Of a stretch of DNA of 64,000 nucleotides, positions 9,006-18,508 are shown one piece after another. Under the pieces are notes generated by a model. It worked only from the letters and a program-made list of their open reading frames with translations, did no database searches and was not told the origin of the DNA. How positions within the stretch are numbered: the first letter of the stretch is position 1; every line of letters starts with the position of its first letter. The translations under genes were made by a program, and so were the position numbers. The stretch lies in contig NZ_BROH01000003.1 in assembly GCF_027923545.1 (NCBI RefSeq), forward strand, positions 1 to 64,000, written 5' to 3'. This stretch comes from Sinisalibacter aestuarii. GTDB lineage: Bacteria > Pseudomonadota > Alphaproteobacteria > Rhodobacterales > Rhodobacteraceae.

Positions 9006-9751
9006 TGCGCAAATTTTTTCTGGCACTGACAATCCCGGCTTTCCTGCCGGGCGCGACCCTCGCCGATGGCGAACACGATCATGCGGGGGGCATCCGCTCC
9101 GAGGCCGGCGCGGTTGCGCTGGCGCCGTTCGACATCGTGCATACGAAGATCGCCACCGAAGGCAATGTCGCCGTTTTCCACATGGCGTTGTCGGGGGTGG
9201 CGGGCGCGGCGCGGCCTGCGCCCAGTGGCGCTCTGGCCGGGTCCGAGGTCTTTGCCTATGTCTGGCCGACGAGCCTCGACGCCGCAACCGTGGGCTTCGA
9301 TCCGGGTGCGGGCATCCTTGCCATGACGGCAACCGCGCATCCCGATTTCGACGATACCCCATTGTTCGACGAGAACGGCGATGGCGACCGGGGCAATGAC
9401 GGCGATCTCTGGCACAGCCACTGGGTGGTGCTTGGCCCCGACGACGCCTGCGGGCCGGGTGCGCTGAAGGTGATCGACATACCCGAAGGCGCCACGCCGC
9501 GCCTGCCGCCGACCTGGCCGGGCCTGCCGCTGCTGATCGACAGCCCCGGATGGCAGCCGATCCTGACCGACGAGACGGTCGAGATCCGCGTGCCCTTTGC
9601 CGATATCGGCGCGGTCGAGGCGATGGGTTTCGACGGGGTTACGGCGGGGTTGCGGGTCAATGCCAATGTGCATGCGCCCTTGCTTTGCGTGACGGATCTG
9701 TTCGATCTCGCCTCTGGCGATCTGAGCCTGCCGGGGCGTGTCGGCGAATAA
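9005..9751 (+). CDS. Secreted protein of unknown function with Asp/Gly-rich loop
   Basis: A 248-residue protein with a clear signal peptide (RKFFLALTIPAFLPGATLAD). The mature N-terminus starts with a His-rich stretch (GEHDHAGG). A segment DENGDGDRGNDGD near the middle looks like a calcium-binding loop. Two Cys residues lie in the C-terminal half (one in DDACGPG, one in LLCVTD) and could form a disulfide or be handled by the adjacent thioredoxin-like proteins. I do not recognise a named family. Confidence 0.7.
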   Translation: MRKFFLALTIPAFLPGATLADGEHDHAGGIRSEAGAVALAPFDIVHTKIATEGNVAVFHMALSGVAGAARPAPSGALAGSEVFAYVWPTSLDAATVGFDPGAGILAMTATAHPDFDDTPLFDENGDGDRGNDGDLWHSHWVVLGPDDACGPGALKVIDIPEGATPRLPPTWPGLPLLIDSPGWQPILTDETVEIRVPFADIGAVEAMGFDGVTAGLRVNANVHAPLLCVTDLFDLASGDLSLPGRVGE

Positions 9752-9756
9752 CAAAC

Positions 9757-9784
9757 AGGGCGCGGCGGCTATCTGCCGCGCCCT
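9757..9784 (+). terminator. Intercistronic GC-rich hairpin
   Basis: AGGGCGCGGC (9757-9766) and GCCGCGCCCT (9775-9784) form a perfect 10-bp stem with an 8-base loop directly after the secreted protein gene. No T-run follows, so it is better read as an attenuator or a transcript-stabilising structure inside the operon than as a strong intrinsic terminator. Confidence 0.55.
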
Positions 9785-9793
9785 CCTGGATGG

Positions 9794-10264
9794 ATGAGAG
9801 CGATGGATCATTTCCTGTTCGCGACAGAGTGGCTGAATACCGACAGCGCGCCGACGCTTGCCGGTTTCCGGGGCCGGGTGCTTGCGGTCGAGGTGTTCCA
9901 GATGCTCTGTCCGGGCTGCGTGCTGCACGGGCTGCCGCAGGCGCAGCGGCTGGCGCAGACCTTCATGTCGGGGGACTTCGCTGTGATCGGCCTGCACAGC
10001 GTTTTTGAGCATCACGACGCCAACAGCCGCGAGAGCCTGGCCGCTTTTCTGCACGAATGGCGCATCCGCTTTCCGGTTGCCATCGACGCGCCGGGCGAGG
10101 GGGCGATGCCGCGCACGATGGAGGCCTGGGCGCTGCAAGGCACGCCGAGCCTCGTGCTGTTCGATCGGCAGGGGGAGATGCGCGCGCGGCATTTCGGTCA
10201 GGTGCCTGACCTAGCGCTCGGGGCGGAGATCATGAGCCTGATCCGGGAAGACCCCCCGTCATGA
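9794..10264 (+). CDS. TlpA/redoxin-like thioredoxin-fold protein
   Basis: About 156 residues with a redoxin fold: a typical strand VLAVEVFQMLCPGC carrying the CPGC active site, a central strand VIGLHSVFEHHD, and the cis-Pro region LQGTPSLVLFDRQGEM. No signal peptide is evident, unlike classic membrane-anchored TlpA. ATGs at 9794 and 9803 are both possible. It overlaps the downstream MOSC gene by 4 bases (ATGA). Together with the CAVC protein upstream it gives this operon two thiol-disulfide proteins. Confidence 0.8.
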   Translation: MRAMDHFLFATEWLNTDSAPTLAGFRGRVLAVEVFQMLCPGCVLHGLPQAQRLAQTFMSGDFAVIGLHSVFEHHDANSRESLAAFLHEWRIRFPVAIDAPGEGAMPRTMEAWALQGTPSLVLFDRQGEMRARHFGQVPDLALGAEIMSLIREDPPS

Positions 10265-10950
10265 CGCGGTTTGTCGTGGCCGGGGTGCGGACGGGCCGGA
10301 TCGCGCCGCTTGGGTCCGGGCAGGTACTGTCGGGGATCGACAAGCACTGTCGGACCGGTCGCGTCATGGCCCGGCAATCCGGTCTTGACGGGGACGAACA
10401 GGGCGATACCACGCGCCACGGTGGGCCGGACAAGGCGCTGCATGCCTATCCGGTGAGGCATTACCGGCTCTGGGCAGAGGAACTGCCCCTGCGCGCGGCG
10501 CGTTTCCGGCCCGGCGCTTTCGGCGAGAATCTGGTGATTGGCGGTGCGACCGAGGCGGATCTGTGCCTCTTCGACATATACCGTCTGGGCGGCGCGGTGG
10601 TGGAGGTCAGCCAGCTCCGCCAGCCCTGCTGGAAGCTCGATCTGCGCTTCGATCTGCCGGATATGGCGCGCCGCGTGCAGGATAGCGGGCGGACCGGGTG
10701 GTATTTCCGTGTGGTCACCGAAGGCGAAATCGCCTCTGGCGACACCGCCGAGCTGATCGCCCGGCCGCAGCCTGGCTGGCCGCTGGACCGGGTCTGGCGT
10801 CTGCTCTACCGCGAGACGCTCGATCGTGAGGCGCTGGCGGCTTTCGCGGCGCTTGCGGGCTTGCCGGACAATTGGCGGCGAATGGCCGCGAACCGGCTCA
10901 GGCGGGGCAGGGTGGAAGACTGGCGGCCAAGGCTGGACAGGCCGGGCTGA
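10261..10950 (+). CDS. MOSC-domain protein (YiiM-like)
   Basis: A 229-residue protein of the MOSC superfamily, with the typical HGGPDKALHAYPVRHY segment, the FGENL motif, and VSQLRQPCWKL carrying the conserved cysteine that binds sulfur or the molybdenum cofactor. The C-terminal part resembles the 3-alpha domain of YiiM, which acts on N-hydroxylated compounds in E. coli. It overlaps the preceding gene by 4 bases and closes the MarR-linked operon. The exact substrate is unknown. Confidence 0.88.
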   Translation: MTRFVVAGVRTGRIAPLGSGQVLSGIDKHCRTGRVMARQSGLDGDEQGDTTRHGGPDKALHAYPVRHYRLWAEELPLRAARFRPGAFGENLVIGGATEADLCLFDIYRLGGAVVEVSQLRQPCWKLDLRFDLPDMARRVQDSGRTGWYFRVVTEGEIASGDTAELIARPQPGWPLDRVWRLLYRETLDREALAAFAALAGLPDNWRRMAANRLRRGRVEDWRPRLDRPG

Positions 10951-11001
10951 TCTGGGCCGGATGGCCGCTGCTCCGGCATCCGGCAGCGACCAAGTCGGTG
11001 C

Positions 11002-12420
<1,419 letters not shown>

Positions 12421-12452
12421 TCATGCCCAATATTGAAGCAGTTATTTGATCC

Positions 12453-13142
12453 TCAGCCATTGCGCAAGCCGTTCTCGGTCAGGATGAGATCGAGTGGAAT
12501 GTCATGGGGTTGCGGGTAGATGGTTGCGAGCTGCGCCGCCTCGAAGCCGATGCCGATGACAAAGGGTTTCGGGGTCAGCTTCGCCAGCGTGCGGTCGAAA
12601 TAGCCACCGCCATAGCCCAGGCGATAGCCATCCGCCGTCCAGCCGACGAGGGGGGCCAGCGCGATGGCGGGGGTGAGGACGGGCGCGTCCGGCGGCGGGA
12701 CGGGAATGTTCCAGTCGCCGCGCACCAAGCGGGTTTCGGGTGTCCAGCGGCGGAAGATGAGCGGGGCGGCCCTGGTTTCGACCAGCGGCAGGGCGACGGT
12801 TACGCCGGCCTCGTGAAGCGCGGCCATCACAGGGCGCAGGTCGGGCTCGCCCTTGATCGGCCAGTAGGCGGAAAAGACCATGCCCCGCGCGCCACCGAAG
12901 CGCTCGTTCAGCACCTGTTGCAGATGCCCGGCCAGCGCCTCGCCGATCTTCTGGCGCTCGGCGACCGACAGCGCCAGCCGCGCGGCGCGCAGGCGGCTGC
13001 GTTCGGCCTTGCGCCAGCGGGCGACATCGCGCGCCTGTTGCGGATCGACCGCCAGTGGATCGACATATTCCGGCGCGACCTCGGCGGCGTAGCAGGGCGG
13101 CGAGGCAAAGCCGCCGCGGCCGTTCAGGATATCGTCGCTCAT
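12453..13142 (-). CDS. 5-formyltetrahydrofolate cyclo-ligase family protein
   Basis: A 229-residue enzyme converting 5-formyl-THF to 5,10-methenyl-THF with ATP. The family signatures are RLRAARLALSVAERQKIGEAL in the N-terminal half, FSAYWPIKGEPD, and the C-terminal phosphate loop GYRLGYGGGYFDRTLA. A 40-residue N-terminal extension precedes the usual start. Its ATG overlaps the stop of the nitronate monooxygenase gene upstream (4 bases, ATGA), so it belongs to the minus-strand operon that begins with the globin gene. Confidence 0.9.
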   Translation of the reverse strand: MSDDILNGRGGFASPPCYAAEVAPEYVDPLAVDPQQARDVARWRKAERSRLRAARLALSVAERQKIGEALAGHLQQVLNERFGGARGMVFSAYWPIKGEPDLRPVMAALHEAGVTVALPLVETRAAPLIFRRWTPETRLVRGDWNIPVPPPDAPVLTPAIALAPLVGWTADGYRLGYGGGYFDRTLAKLTPKPFVIGIGFEAAQLATIYPQPHDIPLDLILTENGLRNG

Positions 13143-14176
13143 GGCAGCGCCCCGAAATCGCGTCGGGCCGCGCTTTCCCGGATGCGTCGGGCCTGCGCGA
13201 CCATATCGGCCAGCCGTGCGGCGGCGGGCGGGATATCGGTGATGGCGCCCGCGCCCTGGCCGGCATAGAGCGCCATCGCCTCAAGGTCGCCGGTTGTGGT
13301 CCGCAGCGGAGAATCGGTGCTGAACCGCAGGCGCGGCTGATCGCCGTCGAAGGCGATGGTTACGTGCGGCAGGCTGTCGGGATCATGGCCCAGATACTCC
13401 CCTCCCAGTTCCCCGGTCACGCTGTTGGCGATCACCCGCACCGCCGCGCCCTTTGGCCAGTTCAGAACGAAGATATCGGTCAGCACCGTGTCGTCGCCGG
13501 TGGCCTCGACAATGCGGGATTTGTGATAGGGGTGGGCAAAGGATTCTTCGGTCGCCAGAAAGGCCGTTCCGCATTGCACCCCGTCAGCACCGAGCGCCAG
13601 CGCGGCGGCAAGACCTTCGCCCGTCGCGATCCCGCCCGAGACAACGACCGGCAGGTCGGTCTGCTGAAGGATCTGCCCGGCCAGCCTGAATGCCGGGCTA
13701 CGACCGTGAACATGGCCGCCTGCCTCGACGCCCTGCGCGATGATTACATCCGCCCCGGCCTCTTCGGCGATCCGCGCCGCCTCGACCGTGCCGACCTGGT
13801 GCAGGACGAGGCAGCCGGCGCGTTTCACGCGGGCCACCACATCCGGCATCACGTCCCAGAAAAAGCTGAAGGCCGGCACGCCGAGATCGAGGCAGCAGGC
13901 GATCTGCGCGTCAAGCAGCCCAGGCTCGGTCGCCGCCGGGATCAGGTTGACGGCAAAGGGCCGGTCGGTCGCTGCGCGCAGGGCGGCCACCTCGGCGGCG
14001 ATCAGGGCAGGGCTCTCGCGCACCATGCCCAGAATTCCGTAGCCCCCGGCATTGGCCACGGCGGCGGCCAGTTCCCAGCGAGACACGCCGCCCATGCCAG
14101 CGAGCAGCACCGGGTGGTCGCATCCCAGCAGCGCGCAAAGCGGGGTGCGCAGCGAGGTCTCGCGCCGGTCCGTCAT
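13139..14176 (-). CDS. Nitronate monooxygenase-like flavoenzyme
   Basis: A 345-residue TIM-barrel FMN enzyme of the 2-nitropropane dioxygenase family. Evidence is the N-terminal LLGCDHPVLLAGMGGVS, the central GADVIIAQGVEAGGH (catalytic histidine region) and the FMN phosphate-binding PVVVSGGIATGEGLAAALALGADGVQCGTAFL. It oxidises nitronates and related toxic nitro compounds. ATG at 14176 overlaps the end of the DUF488 gene by 4 bases. Its place behind NO-detoxifying genes suggests a role in clearing nitro by-products; that is inference. Confidence 0.88.
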   Translation of the reverse strand: MTDRRETSLRTPLCALLGCDHPVLLAGMGGVSRWELAAAVANAGGYGILGMVRESPALIAAEVAALRAATDRPFAVNLIPAATEPGLLDAQIACCLDLGVPAFSFFWDVMPDVVARVKRAGCLVLHQVGTVEAARIAEEAGADVIIAQGVEAGGHVHGRSPAFRLAGQILQQTDLPVVVSGGIATGEGLAAALALGADGVQCGTAFLATEESFAHPYHKSRIVEATGDDTVLTDIFVLNWPKGAAVRVIANSVTGELGGEYLGHDPDSLPHVTIAFDGDQPRLRFSTDSPLRTTTGDLEAMALYAGQGAGAITDIPPAAARLADMVAQARRIRESAARRDFGALP

Positions 14177-14580
14177 GTCGGGCTCTCCCGTTCCAGCCAC
14201 CCGCGCAGGTAATCGCGCAACACGATGGCGTTGTTATGCGCCTCGTCTTTCGAGGCATAAAGCAGTGTGACGACGCCGTCGCGCGCATATCCGGCAAGCT
14301 CACGAGCCAGATCGTCATGGGCGGCAAGCTCTGCCCGATAGCGCGTGCCGAACTCCTGCCACCGGTCGGGGTGGCCGTGGAACCAGTGCCGCAATTCGTC
14401 GCTCGGCGCGATCTCCCGGCACCAGCGAAACAGCCGGGCGCGGTCCTGCGCCACGCCGCGCGGCCAGAGACGGTCGATCAATATCCGCTTGCCATCCGAC
14501 ATCCGCGGCGCGCGATAGATCCGTTTGACGCGGATGCGCTCGGCGGGCGCGTCGGGAACGGGCGGTCTTGCCGGCGGCAT
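14173..14580 (-). CDS. DUF488-family protein
   Basis: A 135-residue protein of the DUF488 (YeaO-like) family, identified from VKRIYRAPRMSDGKRILIDRLWPRGV, the region SDELRHWFHGHPDRWQEF and the C-terminal VTLLYASKDEAHNNAIVL. The biochemical role is not established. The start ATG at 14580 overlaps the stop of the 36-residue gene upstream (TGATG), and the end overlaps the nitronate monooxygenase start, so translation is coupled on both sides. Confidence 0.9.
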   Translation of the reverse strand: MPPARPPVPDAPAERIRVKRIYRAPRMSDGKRILIDRLWPRGVAQDRARLFRWCREIAPSDELRHWFHGHPDRWQEFGTRYRAELAAHDDLARELAGYARDGVVTLLYASKDEAHNNAIVLRDYLRGWLERESPT

Positions 14581-14690
14581 CAACTGTCGCGCCTGTCCGC
14601 GCCGCCGATCACCTCCACGGCCTTCAGCGCATGGGCATGACCCCGCTCGACGAGGTGCCCGGTCGGCCTGGGAAGATGCAGCTCAGACAT
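14580..14690 (-). CDS. 36-residue microprotein, function unknown
   Basis: A short frame running from ATG 14690 to TGA 14580-14582. It starts inside the last 8 bases of the hemerythrin gene and its stop shares a base with the DUF488 start. Such coupling at both ends is typical of real genes in tight operons. The peptide begins MSELHLPRPTGHLVERGH and is soluble, with four His and several charged residues and no Cys. It may be a small partner of the hemerythrin protein or just a coupling cistron. Confidence 0.5.
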   Translation of the reverse strand: MSELHLPRPTGHLVERGHAHALKAVEVIGGADRRDS

Positions 14691-15168
14691 GACCCGCGCT
14701 ATGCGTTTCGAATTGTGGGAACAACACCTCGTTTTCCAGCCGGATATGGGCCGCGAGTTCATCAAGGAATTCGCCGACCCCGGCATAGAGCCGCGTCCAG
14801 CTTCCGCAGGCGCCGTCCGGCAAGGCCAGGCCGCCGGTCAGGTGACGGATCTGTTCGACCTCGGCCTCATGGTCGTCGTGATCCGCGCGCATCGCCGCGA
14901 TTGGCGCGTCGAGGCCGGATACGGCGTTGCGGATGGCGGGAAAGAGGATCAGCTCCTCCTTCTTCATATGCACCTCCAGTTCGCCGATCAGCCGGCGCAG
15001 CAATTCGGCCAGCCCGGCAGGAACATCCGCCTGCCCGGCATGGACGGTTTCCACCTTTTCCGACAGCGCGGCCAGTTCGGGCAGCTGGGCGCGGTGTTTG
15101 GCGTGATACTCCGCCTCGATGTAGCGGGTGAGGCTTGCGGGGTCTTGCGGAGGTGTCGGTCTGGTCAT
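14683..15168 (-). CDS. Hemerythrin-domain protein, RIC/YtfE-like without the N-terminal domain
   Basis: A 161-residue di-iron protein. It matches the C-terminal hemerythrin part of the iron-sulfur repair proteins YtfE/ScdA/DnrN: YHAKHRAQLPEL, LEVHMKKEELILFP, MRADHDDHEAEVE and AAHIRLENEVLFPQFE supply the His and Glu ligands in the family order. The usual N-terminal ScdA domain with its Cys pair, about 60 residues, is missing. These proteins repair or protect iron centres during NO and oxidative stress. It lies 15 bases after the globin gene in the operon divergent from nsrR. Confidence 0.88.
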   Translation of the reverse strand: MTRPTPPQDPASLTRYIEAEYHAKHRAQLPELAALSEKVETVHAGQADVPAGLAELLRRLIGELEVHMKKEELILFPAIRNAVSGLDAPIAAMRADHDDHEAEVEQIRHLTGGLALPDGACGSWTRLYAGVGEFLDELAAHIRLENEVLFPQFETHSAGHV

Positions 15169-15183
15169 GTGAATATCCTTCGG

Positions 15184-15627
15184 TCAGAGCAGAGACGGAA
15201 CGGTGCGGGGCTTCGCATCCTCGATTGCCATATGCAGCGAGCGCGCGATCCGTTCGGCGCGCTCGATGACATGCGCGGCGCCCTCGGGCGGGCAGGTCTC
15301 GGCGGCGGTTTCGCGAAACAGCATCAGCCAGCGTTCGAAATGCGCCCAGTCGACCGGCAGGGTTACATGGGCCGGCATCGGCGCGCCGTGATAGCGGCCG
15401 GTCATCAGGGCGACCGAGGACCAGAAATCCACCATGCGTTCAAGATGCGGGCCCCAATCCGCAATCCGGGCGGCGAAGACCGGGCCAAGGACAGGGTCGG
15501 CGCGCACCTTGTCATAGAAGCGGTGCACCAGTTCGGTCAGCTTGTCCTCGTCCAGCCCGGTTCGCGCCATGAGCTCGGCGGTCATTCGCGGGCGGGCGGA
15601 TACGATCTCGGCTTCGGTGGGTGACAT
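15184..15627 (-). CDS. Truncated haemoglobin, group III-like
   Basis: A 147-residue globin. The proximal-histidine region is WGPHLERMVDFWSSV, followed by HGAPMPAHVTLPVDWAHFERWLMLF; the short helix pattern RFYDKVRADPVLGPVFAARI at the N-terminus is typical of group III (Ctb-like) truncated globins. Such proteins bind oxygen and NO and are induced by nitrosative stress in several bacteria. It is the first gene of the minus-strand operon and faces the nsrR gene across an 86-base promoter region that holds an inverted repeat. Confidence 0.9.
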   Translation of the reverse strand: MSPTEAEIVSARPRMTAELMARTGLDEDKLTELVHRFYDKVRADPVLGPVFAARIADWGPHLERMVDFWSSVALMTGRYHGAPMPAHVTLPVDWAHFERWLMLFRETAAETCPPEGAAHVIERAERIARSLHMAIEDAKPRTVPSLL

Positions 15628-15671
15628 GGGATCCTCATGGATTTGAGCTTGAGTCTCATGCTATATCTGCT

Positions 15672-15696
15672 AAATAGGTATTGTAAATACCGATTT
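15672..15696. promoter_or_regulatory. Candidate NsrR operator between globin and nsrR genes
   Basis: An 11-base arm AAATAGGTATT (15672-15682), 3 spacer bases and AATACCGATTT (15686-15696) match as inverted repeats at 10 of 11 positions, with the core GGTATT/AATACC perfect. NsrR in E. coli binds a similar AT-rich 11-1-11 inverted repeat. The site sits just before nsrR and within the divergent promoter region, so it could control both the globin and the cbb3 operons. Confidence 0.6.
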
Positions 15697-15713
15697 GAAA
15701 AATGCGGGGCAAC

Positions 15714-16130
15714 ATGAACCTCACCTCCTTCACCGATTACGGACTTCGGATGCTCATGCGGATGTCCAGCGCCCCCGGTCGGGCTTTCTCGACCGCCGAT
15801 CTGGCCGAGGAATTCGGCCTGTCGCGCAACCACCTGACCAAGATCATGCAGAGGCTCGCACAGGGCGGCATCGTCGAGACCCGGCGCGGGGTGAATGGCG
15901 GGGCGGTGCTGCATCGCGACCCGGCCGAAATCCGGCTTGGAGAGGTCGTGCGGCTGCTTGAGCAGGGGCAGGCTCTGGTCGAGTGTTTCGGGCCGGAGGG
16001 CGGGGAGTGCACGATCGAGGGCTGTTGCCGCCTGAAGTCGCGGCTCAGGCAGGCGGAGAGCCGGTTCATCGACGATCTGAACCGATCCACGCTCGCCGAT
16101 ATCGCCCTTCCGCGACAGGCGGCGGCATGA
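15714..16130 (+). CDS. nsrR: NsrR-type Rrf2 regulator (NO-sensing Fe-S repressor)
   Basis: A 138-residue regulator. The opening MNLTSFTDYGLRMLMRM and the winged helix ADLAEEFGLSRNHLTKIMQRL, then RGVNGGAVL, are typical of NsrR. Cys91, Cys99, Cys104 and Cys105, in the context ECFGPEGGECTIEGCCRLK, match the cysteine loop that holds the NO-sensitive iron-sulfur cluster; the tail LADI also fits. An ATG 12 bases upstream is possible but the NsrR start is conserved at MNLT. It is followed after 19 bases by ccoN, so it heads the cbb3 operon. Confidence 0.9.
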   Translation: MNLTSFTDYGLRMLMRMSSAPGRAFSTADLAEEFGLSRNHLTKIMQRLAQGGIVETRRGVNGGAVLHRDPAEIRLGEVVRLLEQGQALVECFGPEGGECTIEGCCRLKSRLRQAESRFIDDLNRSTLADIALPRQAAA

Positions 16131-16149
16131 TGAGGAAAGGCCGGGCAAG

Positions 16150-17775
16150 ATGACCGCGACGCTGACCGTTTCCGAACGCCAGATTGGCTTGCTGCTGTCG
16201 GTGCTGCTGGCGCTGATGGGCCTTGTCATGGCGGCGGTCGCGCGTCACGGCGCCATGTCCGTGCATGGGGTCATGGCGGTCGGGCTCGGACTTGTTCTGG
16301 CGTTCCGGTTTGGCGGCGCGCTCTACGATCCCGCCCCGCCGGCCGATCGGCTGCGCCATTATTACGACGCGCCGACCCGGTTCGGCATCGTCATGACGCT
16401 GGTCTGGGCGATGATCGGCATGGGTGTCGGTGTCTGGGTGGCGGCGCTCCTGTACTGGCCGGAGGCAACGCCGCTCTGGCCCGCCACCAGCTTTGGCCGG
16501 CTTCGCCCCGTGCACACGACCGGCATCATCTTCGGCTTCGGCGGCAACGCGCTGATCGCCACGTCTTTTCACGTCCTGCAGCGCACCTCTCGTGCCCGTC
16601 TGGCGGATTCCGTCAGCCCCTGGGTGGTGCTCGTCGGCTATAATCTGTTCTGCGCCTGGGCGGTGACCGGCTATCTGATGGGGGCGACCCAATCCAAGGA
16701 ATATGCCGAGGCCGAATGGTATGCAGACCTGTGGCTGGTGGTGATCTGGGTGACGTATTTCGCGCTCTACCTGCGCACGCTTGCACGCCGCAACGAGCCG
16801 CATATCTACGTCGCCAACTGGTATTATCTGGCCTTCATTCTGGTCGTGGCGATGCTGCATATCGTCAACAACCTCGCGCTGCCGGTCCGGCTCACCGTGG
16901 CCGAGAGCTTTCCGGTCTGGTCCGGGGTGCAGGACGCGATGGTGCAATGGTGGTACGGCCACAACGCCGTGGCCTTCTTCCTGACCGCCGGGTTCCTGGG
17001 GATGCTCTACTATTTTCTGCCGGTGCGGTCCGGGCGGCCGATCTGGTCATATCGTCTGTCCATCGTCAGCTTCTGGGGCATCACCTTCTTCTATATCTGG
17101 GTGGGTTCGCACCACCTGCATTACACCGCGCTGCCCTATTGGGCGCAGACGCTGGGCATGACCTTTTCGGTGATGCTTCTGGTGCCAAGCTGGGCCTCGG
17201 CGGGCAACGCCATCGCCACGCTGAACGGCGCCTGGCACAAGGTGCGTGACGATGCGACGCTGCGCTTCATGTTCGTGGCCGCCGTATTCTACGGGCTGTC
17301 CACCTTCGAGGGCTCGTTCCTCGCGATCCGCCCGGTCAATTCGCTGTCGCATTACACCGACTGGACCGTGGGCCATGTGCATTCCGGCACGCTCGGCTGG
17401 GTGGCGATGATCGTCTTCGGCGCGATCTATACGCTGGTGCCGCAGCTTGGCGGCAAGGCCGAGATGGCCTCGCCCCGCGCGGTCGAATGGCACTTCTGGC
17501 TCGCGGTTGCGGGAACGCTGATCTACGTCGTGTCGATGTGGAACGCGGGCATCACGCAAGGGCTGATGTGGCGGGCCTATGACGAGAACGGCGCGCTGTC
17601 CTACAGCTTCGTTCAGTCGGTTGAGGCGATGGCGCCGTATTACCTGCTGCGCACCATCGGCGGCGGGCTGTTTCTGACCGGAGCGGTTGTCTGCGCCTGG
17701 AACTGCCGCGCCACGATGCGCGGGGCCACCGGCGAGGCCACCGACCGGCCGCTTGCCGCGCAGCCGGCGGAGTGA
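16150..17775 (+). CDS. ccoN: cbb3-type cytochrome oxidase subunit I
   Basis: A 541-residue catalytic subunit with about twelve membrane segments. It reduces oxygen to water at the haem b3-CuB centre. Visible ligands and signatures are RPVHTTGIIFGFGGNAL, WWYGHNAVAFFLTAGFLGM (CuB His and the active-site region), VGSHHLHYTALP (the CuB histidine pair) and HYTDWTVGHVHSGTLGW (haem-ligand His). GAGGAAAGG upstream acts as ribosome binding site. The gene is the second in the nsrR-led operon, unusual because cbb3 genes are normally under FNR-type control. Confidence 0.95.
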   Translation: MTATLTVSERQIGLLLSVLLALMGLVMAAVARHGAMSVHGVMAVGLGLVLAFRFGGALYDPAPPADRLRHYYDAPTRFGIVMTLVWAMIGMGVGVWVAALLYWPEATPLWPATSFGRLRPVHTTGIIFGFGGNALIATSFHVLQRTSRARLADSVSPWVVLVGYNLFCAWAVTGYLMGATQSKEYAEAEWYADLWLVVIWVTYFALYLRTLARRNEPHIYVANWYYLAFILVVAMLHIVNNLALPVRLTVAESFPVWSGVQDAMVQWWYGHNAVAFFLTAGFLGMLYYFLPVRSGRPIWSYRLSIVSFWGITFFYIWVGSHHLHYTALPYWAQTLGMTFSVMLLVPSWASAGNAIATLNGAWHKVRDDATLRFMFVAAVFYGLSTFEGSFLAIRPVNSLSHYTDWTVGHVHSGTLGWVAMIVFGAIYTLVPQLGGKAEMASPRAVEWHFWLAVAGTLIYVVSMWNAGITQGLMWRAYDENGALSYSFVQSVEAMAPYYLLRTIGGGLFLTGAVVCAWNCRATMRGATGEATDRPLAAQPAE

Positions 17776-17779
17776 AGCC

Positions 17780-18508
17780 ATGCTGAGACTGCACTACAAT
17801 CTTGAAAAGATCTCGATGGGGCTGGTTGCGGCGATCATCGTGGCGGCCTCGGTCGGCGGCCTCGTCGAAATCGCACCGCTCTTCACCATCGACGAAACCG
17901 TGGAACTGCCCGACGACCTGCGCCCGCATACCCCGCTGGAGCTGGCGGGCCGCGAGATTTACATTCGTGAAGGATGCTATGCCTGCCACAGCCAGATGGT
18001 GCGCAGCCTCGCCGATGAGCTGGACCGCTACGGCCCTTATTCCCTAGCGTCGGAAAGCGCCTACGATCACCCGATGCTCTGGGGGTCGAAGCGGACGGGG
18101 CCGGATCTGGCCCGTTTGGGCGAAAAGTATTCCGATGACTGGCATGTGGCGCACCTGACCGACCCGCGCAGCGTGGTGCCGGCCTCGATCATGCCAGCCT
18201 ATCCCTGGCTGGCGCGTCCGCTCGATACCGGGCTGTTGTCCGATGCGCTGGCTGCTCTGGCACGGCTGGGCGTGCCTTATGACGATGCCATGATTGCGGC
18301 GGCGGCGGCCGATGCGCTGGCGCAAAGCCGCCCCGACAGCGACGCGATGGAGGGATTTCTGGAGCGCTACGGCGAGCGGCCCGCGGCGCGCGCCTTCGAT
18401 GGCGACCCGTCGCGCCTGACGGAGCTGGATGCGCTGGTTGCCTATCTCCAGTCGCTCGGAACGCTGACCGACGCGCCCCATCGGATTCTGGCGGAGGGCA
18501 ACCGATGA
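17780..18508 (+). CDS. ccoO: cbb3-type cytochrome oxidase subunit II (monohaem cytochrome c)
   Basis: A 242-residue subunit from ATG 17780, four bases after ccoN. It has an N-terminal membrane anchor (MGLVAAIIVAASVGGLVEIAPLF) and a periplasmic cytochrome c domain with one haem motif CYACH followed by QMVRSLADELDRYGPYS, and the downstream methionine region VVPASIMPAYPWL. It passes electrons to CcoN. It overlaps ccoQ by 4 bases. Confidence 0.95.
   Translation: MLRLHYNLEKISMGLVAAIIVAASVGGLVEIAPLFTIDETVELPDDLRPHTPLELAGREIYIREGCYACHSQMVRSLADELDRYGPYSLASESAYDHPMLWGSKRTGPDLARLGEKYSDDWHVAHLTDPRSVVPASIMPAYPWLARPLDTGLLSDALAALARLGVPYDDAMIAAAAADALAQSRPDSDAMEGFLERYGERPAARAFDGDPSRLTELDALVAYLQSLGTLTDAPHRILAEGNR

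Noticed and set aside
15628-15671. A possible FNR box (TTGAG-CTCA-like bases) left of the NsrR palindrome
   Set aside because: The halves do not match TTGAT-N4-ATCAA in sequence or spacing.
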